Positions 16,364 through 24,081 of a DNA stretch of 46,318 nt are shown one piece after another. The notes under the pieces were generated by a model that did no database searches, was not told the origin of the DNA, and worked only from the letters and a program-made list of their open reading frames with translations. Origin of the DNA: Candidatus Nanopelagicales bacterium (GTDB lineage: Bacteria; Actinomycetota; Actinomycetes; S36-B12; CAIYMF01); NCBI GenBank assembly GCA_017882705.1, contig JADGOZ010000107.1, positions 1 through 46,318 of the forward strand. The letters run 5' to 3'. The stretch's first letter is position 1; each line of letters starts with the position of its first letter. A program made the translations under genes and the position numbers.

Positions 16364-17203
16364 TCAGGCCTCCGAGAGCTGCTCCTGCTCCATGCCCATC
16401 GAGGACTCGAGCACCGTGAGGGTGCCGTCGCCGAAGGTGGGGTCCTGGCCTTGGGCGGCGAGGGCGGCCGCGCGGGCGGCGCGCTTCTCGGCGGCGAGCC
16501 GCTCGCCCTCGGCGAGCTGCTCGCCGGACAGCAGGTAGGACTCGACGTAGGACACGCCGTGGTGCTTCTCGATGTAGGCCTCGAGCTCCGGGCCGGACTC
16601 CCACGACGTGATGAGGCAGTAGCGCGGCTCGTCGCCCTGGTGCCAGACGGCGTGGTAGAGCCGCTGGGTGTCGACGATGAGCTGCGCGCCGGCCGGCAGC
16701 GGGATGCGCGTCTCCGTGGACGGGTCGTCCTTGTCGGTGCGCAGCACCATGACCGAGTCGGGGTTGTCGGTGAGGTTGAAGAAGCCGCGGACGATCCAGC
16801 CGGTGCCCTCGGGGTTGAGCCGGTTGTTGTCGTCGCGGTGGAAGTTGTAGAGCGTCTCGCCGTAGAGGTTCGGCAGCAGCTCGATGACGCGGCAGCGGCC
16901 GATGTTGGCACCGGGCTCCGTCGCGCGCTCCACGAGCTTCGGCGCCTTGTCGGCGTTGGCCGGCACCCAGACCCCGTCCTTGTCGGTCTTCGGCGGCGTG
17001 TGGTTCCAGAAGCCGTCGCACTCGAGGTCGCCGTAGGCGGAGGCCAGCGGGGCGAAGCGGGTCTCGCCCGAGGACTTCCAGTCGACGAACTCGATGTCCG
17101 TCCACTCCTGCGGGTCGGCCGCCTGGTCGTAGCTGTCCAGCACGACGTAGCCGTTCTCGCGGAAGGCCTCGAGCTTGGTGTAGCCGTTCTCGACGTACGA
17201 CAT
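16364..17203 (-). CDS. Putative Fe(II)/2-oxoglutarate-dependent oxygenase (paralogue A)
   Basis: Unrecognised at family-name level, but it has the marks of a cupin-fold Fe(II)/2OG oxygenase: an HxD pair (H122, D124 in NFHRDDNN) and a distal His (H184 in RLYHAVWHQ) followed ten residues later by R194 (DEPRYCLIT), a suitable 2-oxoglutarate anchor. 279 residues, no signal peptide or membrane helix, so cytoplasmic. The C-terminal 60 residues are a charged helix (EKRAARAAALAAQ) and a tail ending in SEA. Start ATG 17203 is supported by GAGGA 7 bases upstream. It is about two thirds identical by hand alignment, over some 195 residues, to the next gene upstream (17354-18121), so the pair arose by tandem duplication. 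Substrate unknown; it could hydroxylate a free amino acid, a small metabolite or a protein. Confidence 0.75.
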   Translation of the reverse strand: MSYVENGYTKLEAFRENGYVVLDSYDQAADPQEWTDIEFVDWKSSGETRFAPLASAYGDLECDGFWNHTPPKTDKDGVWVPANADKAPKLVERATEPGANIGRCRVIELLPNLYGETLYNFHRDDNNRLNPEGTGWIVRGFFNLTDNPDSVMVLRTDKDDPSTETRIPLPAGAQLIVDTQRLYHAVWHQGDEPRYCLITSWESGPELEAYIEKHHGVSYVESYLLSGEQLAEGERLAAEKRAARAAALAAQGQDPTFGDGTLTVLESSMGMEQEQLSEA

Positions 17204-17263
17204 GGGGTCCTCACTGTCCTGGTGCGTGCCGGGCCGTCCCATCATGCCGCACCCCACCGGAGC

Positions 17264-17279
17264 CTTAGGCGACCCTAAG
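17264..17279. promoter_or_regulatory. Palindrome CTTAGG-N4-CCTAAG upstream of oxygenase A
   Basis: A perfect 6-4-6 inverted repeat in the 5' region of oxygenase A. The TTAGG/CCTAA arms are those of DtxR/IdeR/DmdR iron boxes, but the spacing is shorter than the 19-bp canonical box, so it may be a variant site or belong to another regulator. It lies about 60 bases before the start codon. Confidence 0.45.
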
Positions 17280-17302
17280 CACGGGTGTGTCCCGGCTCAC
17301 GA

Positions 17303-17345
17303 CACAGGTCGACCCCGGGCATCAGCCGCCCGGGGTCGAGCTGTG
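17303..17345 (-). terminator. Strong terminator after the second oxygenase gene
   Basis: TCGACCCCGGGC and GCCCGGGGTCGA form a perfect 12-bp stem around a 7-base loop; after one G-G mismatch five more pairs (CACAG/CTGTG) extend it. It begins 8 bases after the stop of oxygenase B on the minus strand. Its strength suggests the two paralogues are transcribed separately rather than as a simple operon. Confidence 0.85.
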
Positions 17346-17353
17346 AGCTGGGG

Positions 17354-18121
17354 TCAGGCCTCCGACATCACGGTCGTCGGGTCGTAGCCGTAGTACGCCG
17401 TGCGCGCCGCGCGACGCTCCTGGGCGAGCACCTCGCCGGCGACAGCGCTGCCCTGGTCGAGGAACGCGCTCTCGGCGCGGGTCTTGGGCGAGTTCTCCCA
17501 GATCCACTTCTCGAGCTCCGGGCCTGACTCGACGGAGGTGATGAGGCAGTAGCGGGGCTCGTCGCCCTGGTGCCACACGGAGTGCCACATGCGCTCGGAG
17601 TCGACGACGAGCTGGGCCCCGGCCGGCAGCGAGATGCGGGTCTCGGTCGAGGGGTCGTTGATGTCCTCGCGCAGGATCATCACGCTGTCGGGGTTGTGGG
17701 TGAGCTGCATGAACATGCGCAGCACCCAGCCCTCACCCTCGGGGTTGATCCGGTTGTTGTCGTCGAGGTGGCTGTTGTAGAGCGCGTCCGCGTAGGAGTT
17801 CGGCTGCAGCTCGATGATGCGCACGCGGCCGACGTTGCAGCCGACTGCCTTGACCCGCTCGGTCAGCGTCGGTGCGGTCGAGGTCTGCGAATCGATCCAG
17901 ATCCCGTCCTTGTCCGGCTTCGGCGGGTCCTGGTGCCAGAAGCCGTTGCACTCGATCTGGCCGTACGCCGATGCGAGGGGCGCGAAGCGGGTGTCGCCGG
18001 AGGACTTCCAGTCGACGTACTCGAGGTTCTTCCACTCCGCGGGGTCGATCGGCTGCTGGTAGCTGTCGAGGACGACGTAGCCGGTCTCCTCGAGGATCGG
18101 GAGGTGGAGATGACGCGCCAT
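17354..18121 (-). CDS. Putative Fe(II)/2-oxoglutarate-dependent oxygenase (paralogue B)
   Basis: Paralogue of the downstream gene, 255 residues. It keeps the proposed metal triad H118-x-D120 (NSHLDDNN) and H180 (RMWHSVWHQ), and R190 (DEPRYCLIT) for 2-oxoglutarate. Shared stretches include YVDWKSSG, TRFAPLASAYG, NPEGxGW, DPSTETRI and ESGPELE. The C-terminal tail is shorter than in paralogue A but again ends in SEA. The ATG at 18121 has GGAAGG seven bases upstream. Its upstream region holds a good iron-box match (18250-18268). Residues next to the metal site differ (FHRD against SHLD, LYH against MWH), suggesting related but distinct substrates. Function not known. Confidence 0.75.
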   Translation of the reverse strand: MARHLHLPILEETGYVVLDSYQQPIDPAEWKNLEYVDWKSSGDTRFAPLASAYGQIECNGFWHQDPPKPDKDGIWIDSQTSTAPTLTERVKAVGCNVGRVRIIELQPNSYADALYNSHLDDNNRINPEGEGWVLRMFMQLTHNPDSVMILREDINDPSTETRISLPAGAQLVVDSERMWHSVWHQGDEPRYCLITSVESGPELEKWIWENSPKTRAESAFLDQGSAVAGEVLAQERRAARTAYYGYDPTTVMSEA

Positions 18122-18249
18122 GGGGAGACCTTCCTGACGGACGAGCCCCGGTCGAGCAGGGCCGCGAAGCGTGGACGTGGCCCCAGTGTTCCATGGCGAC
18201 CGTCCGCGCAAAGGCGTTGTGCGCGTTGACGTTTCGTTGGATCGATCAC

Positions 18250-18268
18250 TTAGGTGAGCCTGCGCTTA
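18250..18268. promoter_or_regulatory. Candidate iron box (IdeR/DmdR/DtxR-type operator)
   Basis: Read on the minus strand the 19-mer TAAGCGCAGGCTCACCTAA matches the actinobacterial iron-box form TTAGGTTAGGCTCACCTAA at 15 of 19 positions; the right half is perfect. It lies between the rRNA methylase stop and oxygenase B, about 130 bases before the B start codon, where it could make expression respond to iron. Binding is inferred from the match only. Confidence 0.6.
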
Positions 18269-18277
18269 CGCGACGCG

Positions 18278-19096
18278 TCAGCTCCGGCGCTGGGCCCGGG
18301 CGGAGGCGTAGAGGCAGACAGCGGCCGCCGTCGCGAGGTTGAGGCTCTCGGCGCGCCCGTGGATCGGCACCCGCACGACGTCGTCGCACAGGGCGCGCGT
18401 CGCCCCGGGGAGACCCCAGGCCTCGTTGCCGAACACCCACGCGGTCGGCAGGGCGAGCGAGCCGTCGTCGAGGAGGGCGTCGAGGTCGCGCTCCCCCGCG
18501 CCGTCGGCCGCGAGCACCCGCAGGCCGGCCGCGCGCAGCGCCGGCAGCAGGTCCTCGACGCTCGGGCCGGTCACGACGGGGAGGTGGAACAAGGACCCCG
18601 CCGAGGCGCGCACGGCCTTCGGGTTGAGCGGGTCGACGCTCGCCTCGGTGATCACGACGCCGCCGACGCCGGCGGCGTCCGAGCAGCGGATCACCGTGCC
18701 GACGTTGCCGGGGTCGCGCGCGTGCGCGAGCACGGTCACGAGGGTGGGCACGGTCGCGAGCAGGTCGTCGAGGGTGGCGTCGACCCGTGCGCACACGCCG
18801 ACCATGCCCTGGGGCGTCACCGTGCCGGACAGCGAGGCCACGACCTCGCCGGAGGCGCGCAGCACCTCGGCCCCGGCGGCACGGGCTGCGGCCACGATGT
18901 CGGCGTGGCGGTCGGCGGCGTCCGACGTGACGAACAGCTCGAGCAGGACGCCGGGGGTCGCGGCCGCTTCGCGGACCGCCTGCGGGCCCTCGGCGAGAAA
19001 ACGACCGTCCCGGTCGCGGAACGCACGCTTGACCAGCCGACGAGCCGCATTCACCCGCGGAGCACGGGTGGACGTGAGCTCGCTTGTGCTGCTCAT
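18278..19096 (-). CDS. SpoU/TrmH-family RNA 2'-O-methyltransferase
   Basis: SPOUT-fold enzyme that methylates ribose 2'-OH in rRNA (or tRNA) using SAM. The 272-residue protein has an N-terminal substrate-binding domain (FLAEGPQAVREA) and the three C-terminal SpoU motifs: HARDPGNVGTVIRCSDAAG, VFGNEAWGL and PIHGRAESLNLATAAAV, which form the SAM-binding knot. It corresponds in position to tsnR of mycobacteria (after rplT). The exact target base is not predictable. The start ATG 19096 gives the family-like N-terminus although its ribosome-binding site is weak. Confidence 0.92.
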   Translation of the reverse strand: MSSTSELTSTRAPRVNAARRLVKRAFRDRDGRFLAEGPQAVREAAATPGVLLELFVTSDAADRHADIVAAARAAGAEVLRASGEVVASLSGTVTPQGMVGVCARVDATLDDLLATVPTLVTVLAHARDPGNVGTVIRCSDAAGVGGVVITEASVDPLNPKAVRASAGSLFHLPVVTGPSVEDLLPALRAAGLRVLAADGAGERDLDALLDDGSLALPTAWVFGNEAWGLPGATRALCDDVVRVPIHGRAESLNLATAAAVCLYASARAQRRS

Positions 19097-19139
19097 GGGT
19101 GGCGTCCGGCGACCGGGACGGTCGGACGAACTACGTCGA

Positions 19140-19526
19140 TCAGGCTGCCGAGACCGGGGCGTTGACGTCGGCCGGGAGGGCCGCCTTCGCGATCTCGACC
19201 AGCGCGGTGAACGCGGCGGCATCGTTGACGGCGAGCTCGGCGAGCATGCGACGGTCGACCTCGACACCCGCGGCCTTGAGGCCCTGGATGAGGCGGTTGT
19301 AGGTCATGCCGTTGAGCCGGGCCGCAGCGTTGATGCGCTGGATCCAGAGGCGACGGAAGTCGCCCTTGCGCTTTCGACGGTCGTTGAACGCGTAGACCTC
19401 GGAGTGGAGCACCTGCTCCTTGGCCTTGCGGTAGAGCCGCGAACGCTGTCCGCGGTAGCCGCTTGCCTGCTCGAGGATCTCGCGGCGCTTCTTGTGGGCG
19501 TTGACTGCCCGCTTCACGCGTGCCAT
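19140..19526 (-). CDS. rplT: Ribosomal protein bL20
   Basis: Large-subunit protein needed early in 50S assembly. 128 residues with the family N-terminus [18 protein letters not shown], the RGQRSRLYR helix, and the globular RNA-binding C-terminal half ([13 protein letters not shown]). Third gene of the infC-rpmI-rplT operon; in many bacteria L20 represses this operon by binding the leader or intergenic mRNA. Confidence 0.98.
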   Translation of the reverse strand: MARVKRAVNAHKKRREILEQASGYRGQRSRLYRKAKEQVLHSEVYAFNDRRKRKGDFRRLWIQRINAAARLNGMTYNRLIQGLKAAGVEVDRRMLAELAVNDAAAFTALVEIAKAALPADVNAPVSAA

Positions 19527-19590
19527 GGGTCTTCTCCTGCTTCAGATCGGGCCGCACCGGCCCGGCGATGGACGTCGGGGGTTCGGCGTG

Positions 19591-19785
19591 CTAGCGGCCG
19601 AGAAGCTTCTTGACCTTCTGGGTGTAGGCGCCGGAGAGCTCACTGGTGCCGGCGAGGCGGCGGGTGCGCCTCGAGGACTTCACCTCGAGGAGGTGACGAC
19701 GGTTCGAGTGCTCGTGCATGATCTTGCCCGAGCCCGTCACCTTGAAGCGCTTCTTGGCGCCGCTGTGGGTCTTCTGCTTCGGCAT
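19591..19785 (-). CDS. rpmI: Ribosomal protein bL35
   Basis: Small basic 50S protein, 64 residues, starting [21 protein letters not shown] as in all bL35 proteins. It lies between infC and rplT in the canonical order. Confidence 0.98.
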   Translation of the reverse strand: MPKQKTHSGAKKRFKVTGSGKIMHEHSNRRHLLEVKSSRRTRRLAGTSELSGAYTQKVKKLLGR

Positions 19786-19858
19786 GTCGCCGTTCTCCTC
19801 GTACGTCGGTCGTGCGGGTCGTCGTAGCGGGTCAGGTGACCCTGGTCGTGCGGGGCGA

Positions 19859-20593
19859 TCAGGCCTGGGCCGCGGTCTCCTCGACCACGTCCTCGGCCAC
19901 CGTCTCGACGACGGGCTGCTCGGCGAGCTCCTCGACGGCGTCGACCGTCTCGAGGGTGCCGACCGCGGCGGTCTCGCTGTCGCTGTCGTACGGCTCGTCG
20001 TGCGTCTCGTCGTAAGACGCGGCGCGCCGGCTGGCCTTCGCCTCGTCCTTCTCGGCCTGGGCCTCTGCCATCGCGTCGGCCTTCTTCTTCGTCGGGCCCA
20101 GCACCATGATCATGTTGCGGCCGTCCTGCTTCGGGGAGTACTCCACGAAGCCGTACTCGACGACGTCGTCGGCGAGCTTCTTGAGCAGACGGAACCCGAG
20201 CTCGGGACGCGACTGCTCGCGACCGCGGAACATGATCGTGATCTTGACCTTGTCCCCCGCCTTGAGGAACCGGACGACGTGACCCTTCTTGGTCTCGTAG
20301 TCGTGCGCGTCGATCTTGGGGCGGAGCTTCATCTCCTTGATGACGGTGTTGACCTGCTTCTTGCGGTCCTCACGCGCCTTCAGGGCCGACTCGTACTTGA
20401 ACTTGCCGTAGTCCATGAGCTTGCAGACCGGCGGCTTGGCCATCGGGGCGACCTCGACCAGGTCGAGATCGGCCTCGGCGGCCAGGCGGAGCGCATCCTC
20501 GATGCGCACGATGCCGACCTGTTCCCCGTTGGGGCCGACAAGTCGGACCTCGGGGACGCGAATCCGCTCGTTGATGCGGGGCTCGGCGCTGAT
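19859..20593 (-). CDS. infC: Translation initiation factor IF-3 (ATC start, acidic tail)
   Basis: Binds the 30S subunit and checks start codon-anticodon pairing. Core domains are typical: [27 protein letters not shown], the linker, and the C-domain [14 protein letters not shown] with [11 protein letters not shown]. No ATG or GTG lies at the family start; the only well-placed start is ATC at 20593 with GAGGAG just upstream, giving an N-terminus (M)[11 protein letters not shown] rare start codon for infC is well known and serves autoregulation by IF-3. An in-frame ATG at 20644 would add 17 residues and has no Shine-Dalgarno. The 244-residue product has about 60 extra C-terminal residues, strongly acidic ([13 protein letters not shown] and repeated VVE/AEE). 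Confidence 0.93.
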   Translation of the reverse strand: MSAEPRINERIRVPEVRLVGPNGEQVGIVRIEDALRLAAEADLDLVEVAPMAKPPVCKLMDYGKFKYESALKAREDRKKQVNTVIKEMKLRPKIDAHDYETKKGHVVRFLKAGDKVKITIMFRGREQSRPELGFRLLKKLADDVVEYGFVEYSPKQDGRNMIMVLGPTKKKADAMAEAQAEKDEAKASRRAASYDETHDEPYDSDSETAAVGTLETVDAVEELAEQPVVETVAEDVVEETAAQA

Positions 20594-20828
20594 GGGCTCT
20601 CCTCGGGTCGTCCTGGTGCGTACGCCGCTCCGGGTCCCCGACATGGATCGAGGCCCCGCGCACACGCACGAGGCCTCGCAGTCGTCGGTGCGCACGCCGC
20701 GAGGCGGCACACCGTCGGCCCCCCCGTCGGGGGTGCCGCGACCTGGACCCGACGGCCCGGAGGTCGTGACGGGTGGGAGCGAGAACTCCGCTTGTGTGAC
20801 TCTCCCCCACGTCGGGGCGAGTCGGTCA
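20594..20828 (-). promoter_or_regulatory. Long structured leader of the infC-rpmI-rplT mRNA
   Basis: If transcription starts at the promoter at 20835-20864, infC has about 235 untranslated bases. The leader contains a large hairpin (20705-20738: CGGCAC/GTGCCG enclosing a C-run/G-run pair) and further GC-rich inverted repeats. Autoregulatory L20-binding leaders precede this operon in other phyla; whether this one has that role is an inference. No gene is seen in it. Confidence 0.4.
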
Positions 20829-20834
20829 GCGCAC

Positions 20835-20864
20835 AGCATAGCCGCAGGCGGCGTCCGGCCCCAA
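20835..20864 (-). promoter_or_regulatory. Promoter of the infC operon
   Basis: On the minus strand a -10 TATGCT (20835-20840) follows a weak -35 TTGGGG (20859-20864) at 18 bases. It lies just after the aquaporin terminator and before the long leader, the expected place. Confidence 0.55.
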
Positions 20865-20869
20865 ACCGC

Positions 20870-20907
20870 AGGTCGGGCCCGCTCCGACGCGCGGAGGGGC
20901 CCGACCT
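20870..20907 (-). terminator. Terminator after the aquaporin gene
   Basis: AGGTCGGGCCC and GGGCCCGACCT form a perfect 11-bp stem, with an inner CTCCG/CGGAG pairing, starting 15 bases after the aquaporin stop on the minus strand. It isolates the infC operon promoter that follows. Confidence 0.85.
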
Positions 20908-20922
20908 GGTCGCGCGAGGGGC

Positions 20923-21621
20923 TCAGGCCAGGTCGGCCTGGCCGGCGGCCTCGCCGCCGGCGCGGGTCACGCCGTAGACCAGTGCACCGAGGGCGCCGCC
21001 GACGAGCGGGGCGAGGATGAACAGCCACACCTGGCCCAGAGCGCCGTTGCCCGCGAAGAGGGCCGGGCCGAACGAGCGGGCCGGGTTGACCGAGGTGCCG
21101 TCGAGCGGGATGCCGAACGCGTGGATCGCCGTGAGCGCGGCGCCGATCGCCAGGCCCGCGGCGCCGGCGGTGGCGAACTTGTCGGTCACCAGCAGGATCA
21201 CGAGGATGAACGCCGCGGTGGCGAGCACCTCGAAGACGAACGCTCCCTGCAGGTTGATGTGCCCGTTGTTGTAGGCGTTGGTGCCGAGGCCGCCGGTCTC
21301 GTCGGTGACGCCGCCGGAGCTCACGAGGTACTTGAGCACGCCTGCCGCGACGATCGCGCCGAGGAACTGGGCGACCCAGTAGCCGACGGCCTCCTGGATC
21401 GTCTGGCGACGGGCGACGACCATGCCGAGGGTGACGGCGGGGTTGACGTGGGCGCCGCTGACCGGGCCGAACGCGTAGGCCACGAAGATGAGGACGAAGC
21501 CGAAGGCGACGGCGACGGCGATGACACCGGCGGACTTGAGGCCCGACACCGCCGCACCGACGGCGATGAACACGAGCAGGAAGGTGCCGACGAACTCGGC
21601 GAGGAGCTTGCGGGTCTGCAT
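20923..21621 (-). CDS. MIP-family channel (aquaporin)
   Basis: Membrane water or small-solute channel, 232 residues with six hydrophobic helices and both half-helix NPA motifs: HVNPAVTLG near residue 70 and [12 protein letters not shown] near residue 190. Short loops and overall size resemble AqpZ-type water channels more than glycerol facilitators, which usually have extra loop residues and D in the second motif (NPARD). The start [14 protein letters not shown] is typical; AGGGA precedes it. Followed by a strong terminator, so monocistronic or the end of an operon with the SseB-like gene 46 bases upstream. Confidence 0.93.
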   Translation of the reverse strand: MQTRKLLAEFVGTFLLVFIAVGAAVSGLKSAGVIAVAVAFGFVLIFVAYAFGPVSGAHVNPAVTLGMVVARRQTIQEAVGYWVAQFLGAIVAAGVLKYLVSSGGVTDETGGLGTNAYNNGHINLQGAFVFEVLATAAFILVILLVTDKFATAGAAGLAIGAALTAIHAFGIPLDGTSVNPARSFGPALFAGNGALGQVWLFILAPLVGGALGALVYGVTRAGGEAAGQADLA

Positions 21622-21667
21622 GGGGAATCCCTGGATCGAGGACAGGACGTCCTGAGCATGATTCCGG

Positions 21668-22414
21668 TTACTCGTCGGTTGCGCCACCAGCCATGCCCAC
21701 GGCCACCCCGCGCGGGCAGGCGGCAGCGACGGCAGGGTGGGCCACCAGCCGCTCGGCCACCGCCCGGGCCAGCGACTCCGCGTCGGCCCCGGACGCCGGC
21801 CTGACGAGCACGACGAGGTCGGGGTCCTCGCCCGGATCGGGCGCCTCGAGCACGACGTCGGCGAGGCCGGGCAGCCCCGCGAGCGCCGCGGCCACGGCGG
21901 CGTGGACCGACGGGTCGGCGTAGGGCAGCGGCAGGGGCGAATCGGTGCCGAGCGCACGCAGCAGCGCACCGTCGATCGCGACGCGCACCGGGCCCGCGAC
22001 GTCGAGGAGCACGGCGTCGGCCGCCTGATCGAGCGCGCCTGCGGCGACCTTGGCGCCGAACGCCGGGATGCCGCGCGCCGCCGGGTCCCAGGCCGCCATC
22101 GCCTGGACCGAGCTGAAGGCGAGCAGACCGCGCCGACCGTCGGGCGACACGAGGCTCACCGAGGCCATGTGGCTCGACTTCTCCCGGCGCAGGCCCTCGG
22201 GCGACTCCTCGACGTCGTCGAGGACGGCCACGAGCGGGGTCATGAGCCGCGAGCCCGCGAGCACGACGGCGACGTCACGGATCGAGGCCAGGCTGTCGGC
22301 GTACGCCGCGAGGACCGCGCCGAGCGGGGGCTGGAGCGTGCCGTCGTCGTCGGCGAAGTCGGGCTCGGGCACGACGACGCCGGCGAAGCGTCGGTCGAGG
22401 TGCTCGTCGGTCAC
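21668..22414 (-). CDS. SseB-family protein, function unknown
   Basis: 248-residue soluble protein resembling the SseB N-terminal domain family, common near infC in actinobacteria. It has the LMTPLVAVLDD and GLLAFSSVQAMAAWDP segments typical of these proteins, followed by DAVLLDVAGPVRVAIDG. No catalytic motif, signal peptide or membrane helix. The biochemical role is not established; family assignment is by recognition of these segments. Confidence 0.75.
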   Translation of the reverse strand: MTDEHLDRRFAGVVVPEPDFADDDGTLQPPLGAVLAAYADSLASIRDVAVVLAGSRLMTPLVAVLDDVEESPEGLRREKSSHMASVSLVSPDGRRGLLAFSSVQAMAAWDPAARGIPAFGAKVAAGALDQAADAVLLDVAGPVRVAIDGALLRALGTDSPLPLPYADPSVHAAVAAALAGLPGLADVVLEAPDPGEDPDLVVLVRPASGADAESLARAVAERLVAHPAVAAACPRGVAVGMAGGATDE

Positions 22415-22472
22415 GGCCGAATCCTGGCCCAGGACTCGATGGCGCCGATCCCCGGGGCGGCCCCGAGCCTGC

Positions 22473-22478
22473 TATAAC
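22473..22478 (+). promoter_or_regulatory. -10 box upstream of the universal stress protein gene
   Basis: TATAAC is the only A/T-rich hexamer in the 114-base divergent region and lies about 50 bases before the plus-strand start codon. No -35 is clear. A GCCGGC-N5-GCCGGC hairpin follows in the untranslated leader. Confidence 0.4.
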
Positions 22479-22528
22479 CGCTTACATGCCGGCAGCCCGC
22501 CGGCCGAGGCTCTCGTGATGGAGGCGGC

Positions 22529-22918
22529 ATGACCGTCGTGGTGGGGTACGTCCGGACCGAGGAGGGCGAGGCCGCGTTCGCGTCGGCCATCGAGCTGCTG
22601 CGGGAGGGCGAGCAGCTCGTCGTCGTGCACAAGGCCGAGGCCGCCGAGCTGGTGGAGCACTCCGCCGAGCAGGACGCCGACGCGCTGCACCACGAGCTCG
22701 AGGCGCGCGGCGTGCACCCCGACATCGTGACCCTCTTCGCGGGCGACGAGCCGGCCGACGTGATCGTGGCGCAGGCCGAGCTGCAGGGCGCCCGGCTCGT
22801 GGTCATCGGGCTGCGCCGCCGCTCCCCGGTGGGCAAGCTGCTGCTCGGCAGCACCGCGCAGGCCGTGCTGTTCAACTCCCCGTGCCCCGTTCTCTGCGTC
22901 CGAGCCGCACGCGACTGA
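22529..22918 (+). CDS. Universal stress protein (UspA family)
   Basis: Single-domain Usp of 129 residues. Starts MTVVVGYVRTEEGEAAF, with the ATP-binding pattern G-2x-G-9x-G(S/T) visible as GLRRRSPVGKLLLGSTAQAVL near the C-terminus, though the first glycine is followed by basic residues. Such proteins bind ATP and support survival in stasis or hypoxia. GGAGGC precedes the ATG. Convergent with hisG, with a 12-base gap. Confidence 0.9.
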   Translation: MTVVVGYVRTEEGEAAFASAIELLREGEQLVVVHKAEAAELVEHSAEQDADALHHELEARGVHPDIVTLFAGDEPADVIVAQAELQGARLVVIGLRRRSPVGKLLLGSTAQAVLFNSPCPVLCVRAARD

Positions 22919-22930
22919 ACGGGCTGCGGG

Positions 22931-23776
22931 CTACAGCCTGCAGGCGTGGATGTCGGTGACGAGGATGCCTCGGGCGCCGAGGTCGTAGAGCTCGTCCATG
23001 ATGTGGTGGACACCCTTCTTGGGCACCATCGCGCGCACGGCCACCCAGCCCTTGTCGTGCAGCGGTGACACCGTTGGCGACTCGATGCCGGGCGTGAGGC
23101 GGCAGGCCTCCTCGACCCGGTCGACCTGGATGTCGTAGTCGACGAGGACATAGGCCCTGGCCACGATGACGCCCTGGAGCCGGCGCACGAAGGTCTGGAC
23201 CGCGACGCTCTGCGGGGCGCCCGCGCGCTGGACCAGCAGGGCCTGGCTGACGAGCAGCGGCTCGCCGAGGACGACCAGACCGGCCTGCTTGAGGGTGGTG
23301 CCGGTGGCGACGACGTCGGCGACCGCGTCGGCGACACCGAGGCGCACCGAGTTCTCGACGGCGCCGTCGAGCTTCACGATCGTGGCGTCGATGCCGAGCT
23401 CGGCGAGCCGCGTGCCGAGGAGACCGGCGTAGGACGTCGCGATGCGCAGGCCGGCGAGGTCGGCGACCGTCGCGGCGGCGCCTGCCGGAGCGGCGAAGCG
23501 GAACGTCGAGGGGGCGAAGCCGAGCTCGAGCAGCGTGTCGGTCTCGACACCGGAGTCGAGCACGAGGTCGAGGCCCGTGATGCCGATGTCGAGCTGGCCG
23601 CTGGCGACGTAGATCGCGATGTCGCGCGGGCGCAGGAAGAAGAACTCGACGTCGTTGTCCGGGTCCTGGACCACGAGCTCGCGGGCTCCGTGGGCGGCCG
23701 GGTAGCCGGCCTCGCGGAGCATCTCGCGGGACGGCTCGGCGAGCTGACCCTTGTTGGGCAGGGCGACGCGCAGCAT
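22931..23776 (-). CDS. hisG: ATP phosphoribosyltransferase (long form)
   Basis: First step of histidine synthesis, joining ATP and PRPP; feedback-inhibited by histidine. 281 residues, the long HisG form: catalytic part from MLRVALPNKGQLAEPS through the PRPP loop DAVADVVATGTTLKQ, then the C-terminal ACT-like histidine-binding domain (VAVRAMVPKKGVHHIMDEL). Lies 38 bases after hisE, its usual actinobacterial partner. The other his genes are not in this window. Confidence 0.96.
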   Translation of the reverse strand: MLRVALPNKGQLAEPSREMLREAGYPAAHGARELVVQDPDNDVEFFFLRPRDIAIYVASGQLDIGITGLDLVLDSGVETDTLLELGFAPSTFRFAAPAGAAATVADLAGLRIATSYAGLLGTRLAELGIDATIVKLDGAVENSVRLGVADAVADVVATGTTLKQAGLVVLGEPLLVSQALLVQRAGAPQSVAVQTFVRRLQGVIVARAYVLVDYDIQVDRVEEACRLTPGIESPTVSPLHDKGWVAVRAMVPKKGVHHIMDELYDLGARGILVTDIHACRL

Positions 23777-23814
23777 GGGGTCTCCGAAGGGGTCGACGGG
23801 ATGTCGGGGTGTCC

Positions 23815-24081
23815 CTACAGATGCCGGTAGACGTCCTCGAGCGACACGTCGGCAGCGAGCATGAGCACCTGGGTGAAGAAGATCAGCTGGGAGATCTCCT
23901 CGGCCGCCCGCTCCTTGCTCTCGAACTCGGCGGCCATCCAGGACTCGGCGGCCTCCTCGACGACCTTCTTGCCGATTCCGTGGACGCCGTCCTCGAGCAG
24001 GCGGGTGACCGTTCCGGACGTCTCGTCCTTCTCGGCCCACTTCGTGACGAGCTCGGCGTGCAGTTCCTCGAAAGTCTTCAC
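23815..24081 (-). CDS. hisE: Phosphoribosyl-ATP pyrophosphatase
   Basis: Second step of histidine synthesis, hydrolysing phosphoribosyl-ATP. 88 residues: [14 protein letters not shown], then the MazG-like helices with [12 protein letters not shown] and EEISQLIFF. The GTG start at 24081 overlaps the ribH stop by 4 bases, coupling the histidine pair to the riboflavin operon. Confidence 0.96.
   Translation of the reverse strand: MKTFEELHAELVTKWAEKDETSGTVTRLLEDGVHGIGKKVVEEAAESWMAAEFESKERAAEEISQLIFFTQVLMLAADVSLEDVYRHL

Noticed and set aside
18226-18255. Plus-strand TTGACG with TTAGGT at 18 bases
   Set aside because: No gene lies downstream on the plus strand; the TTAGGT is better explained as part of the iron-box match.
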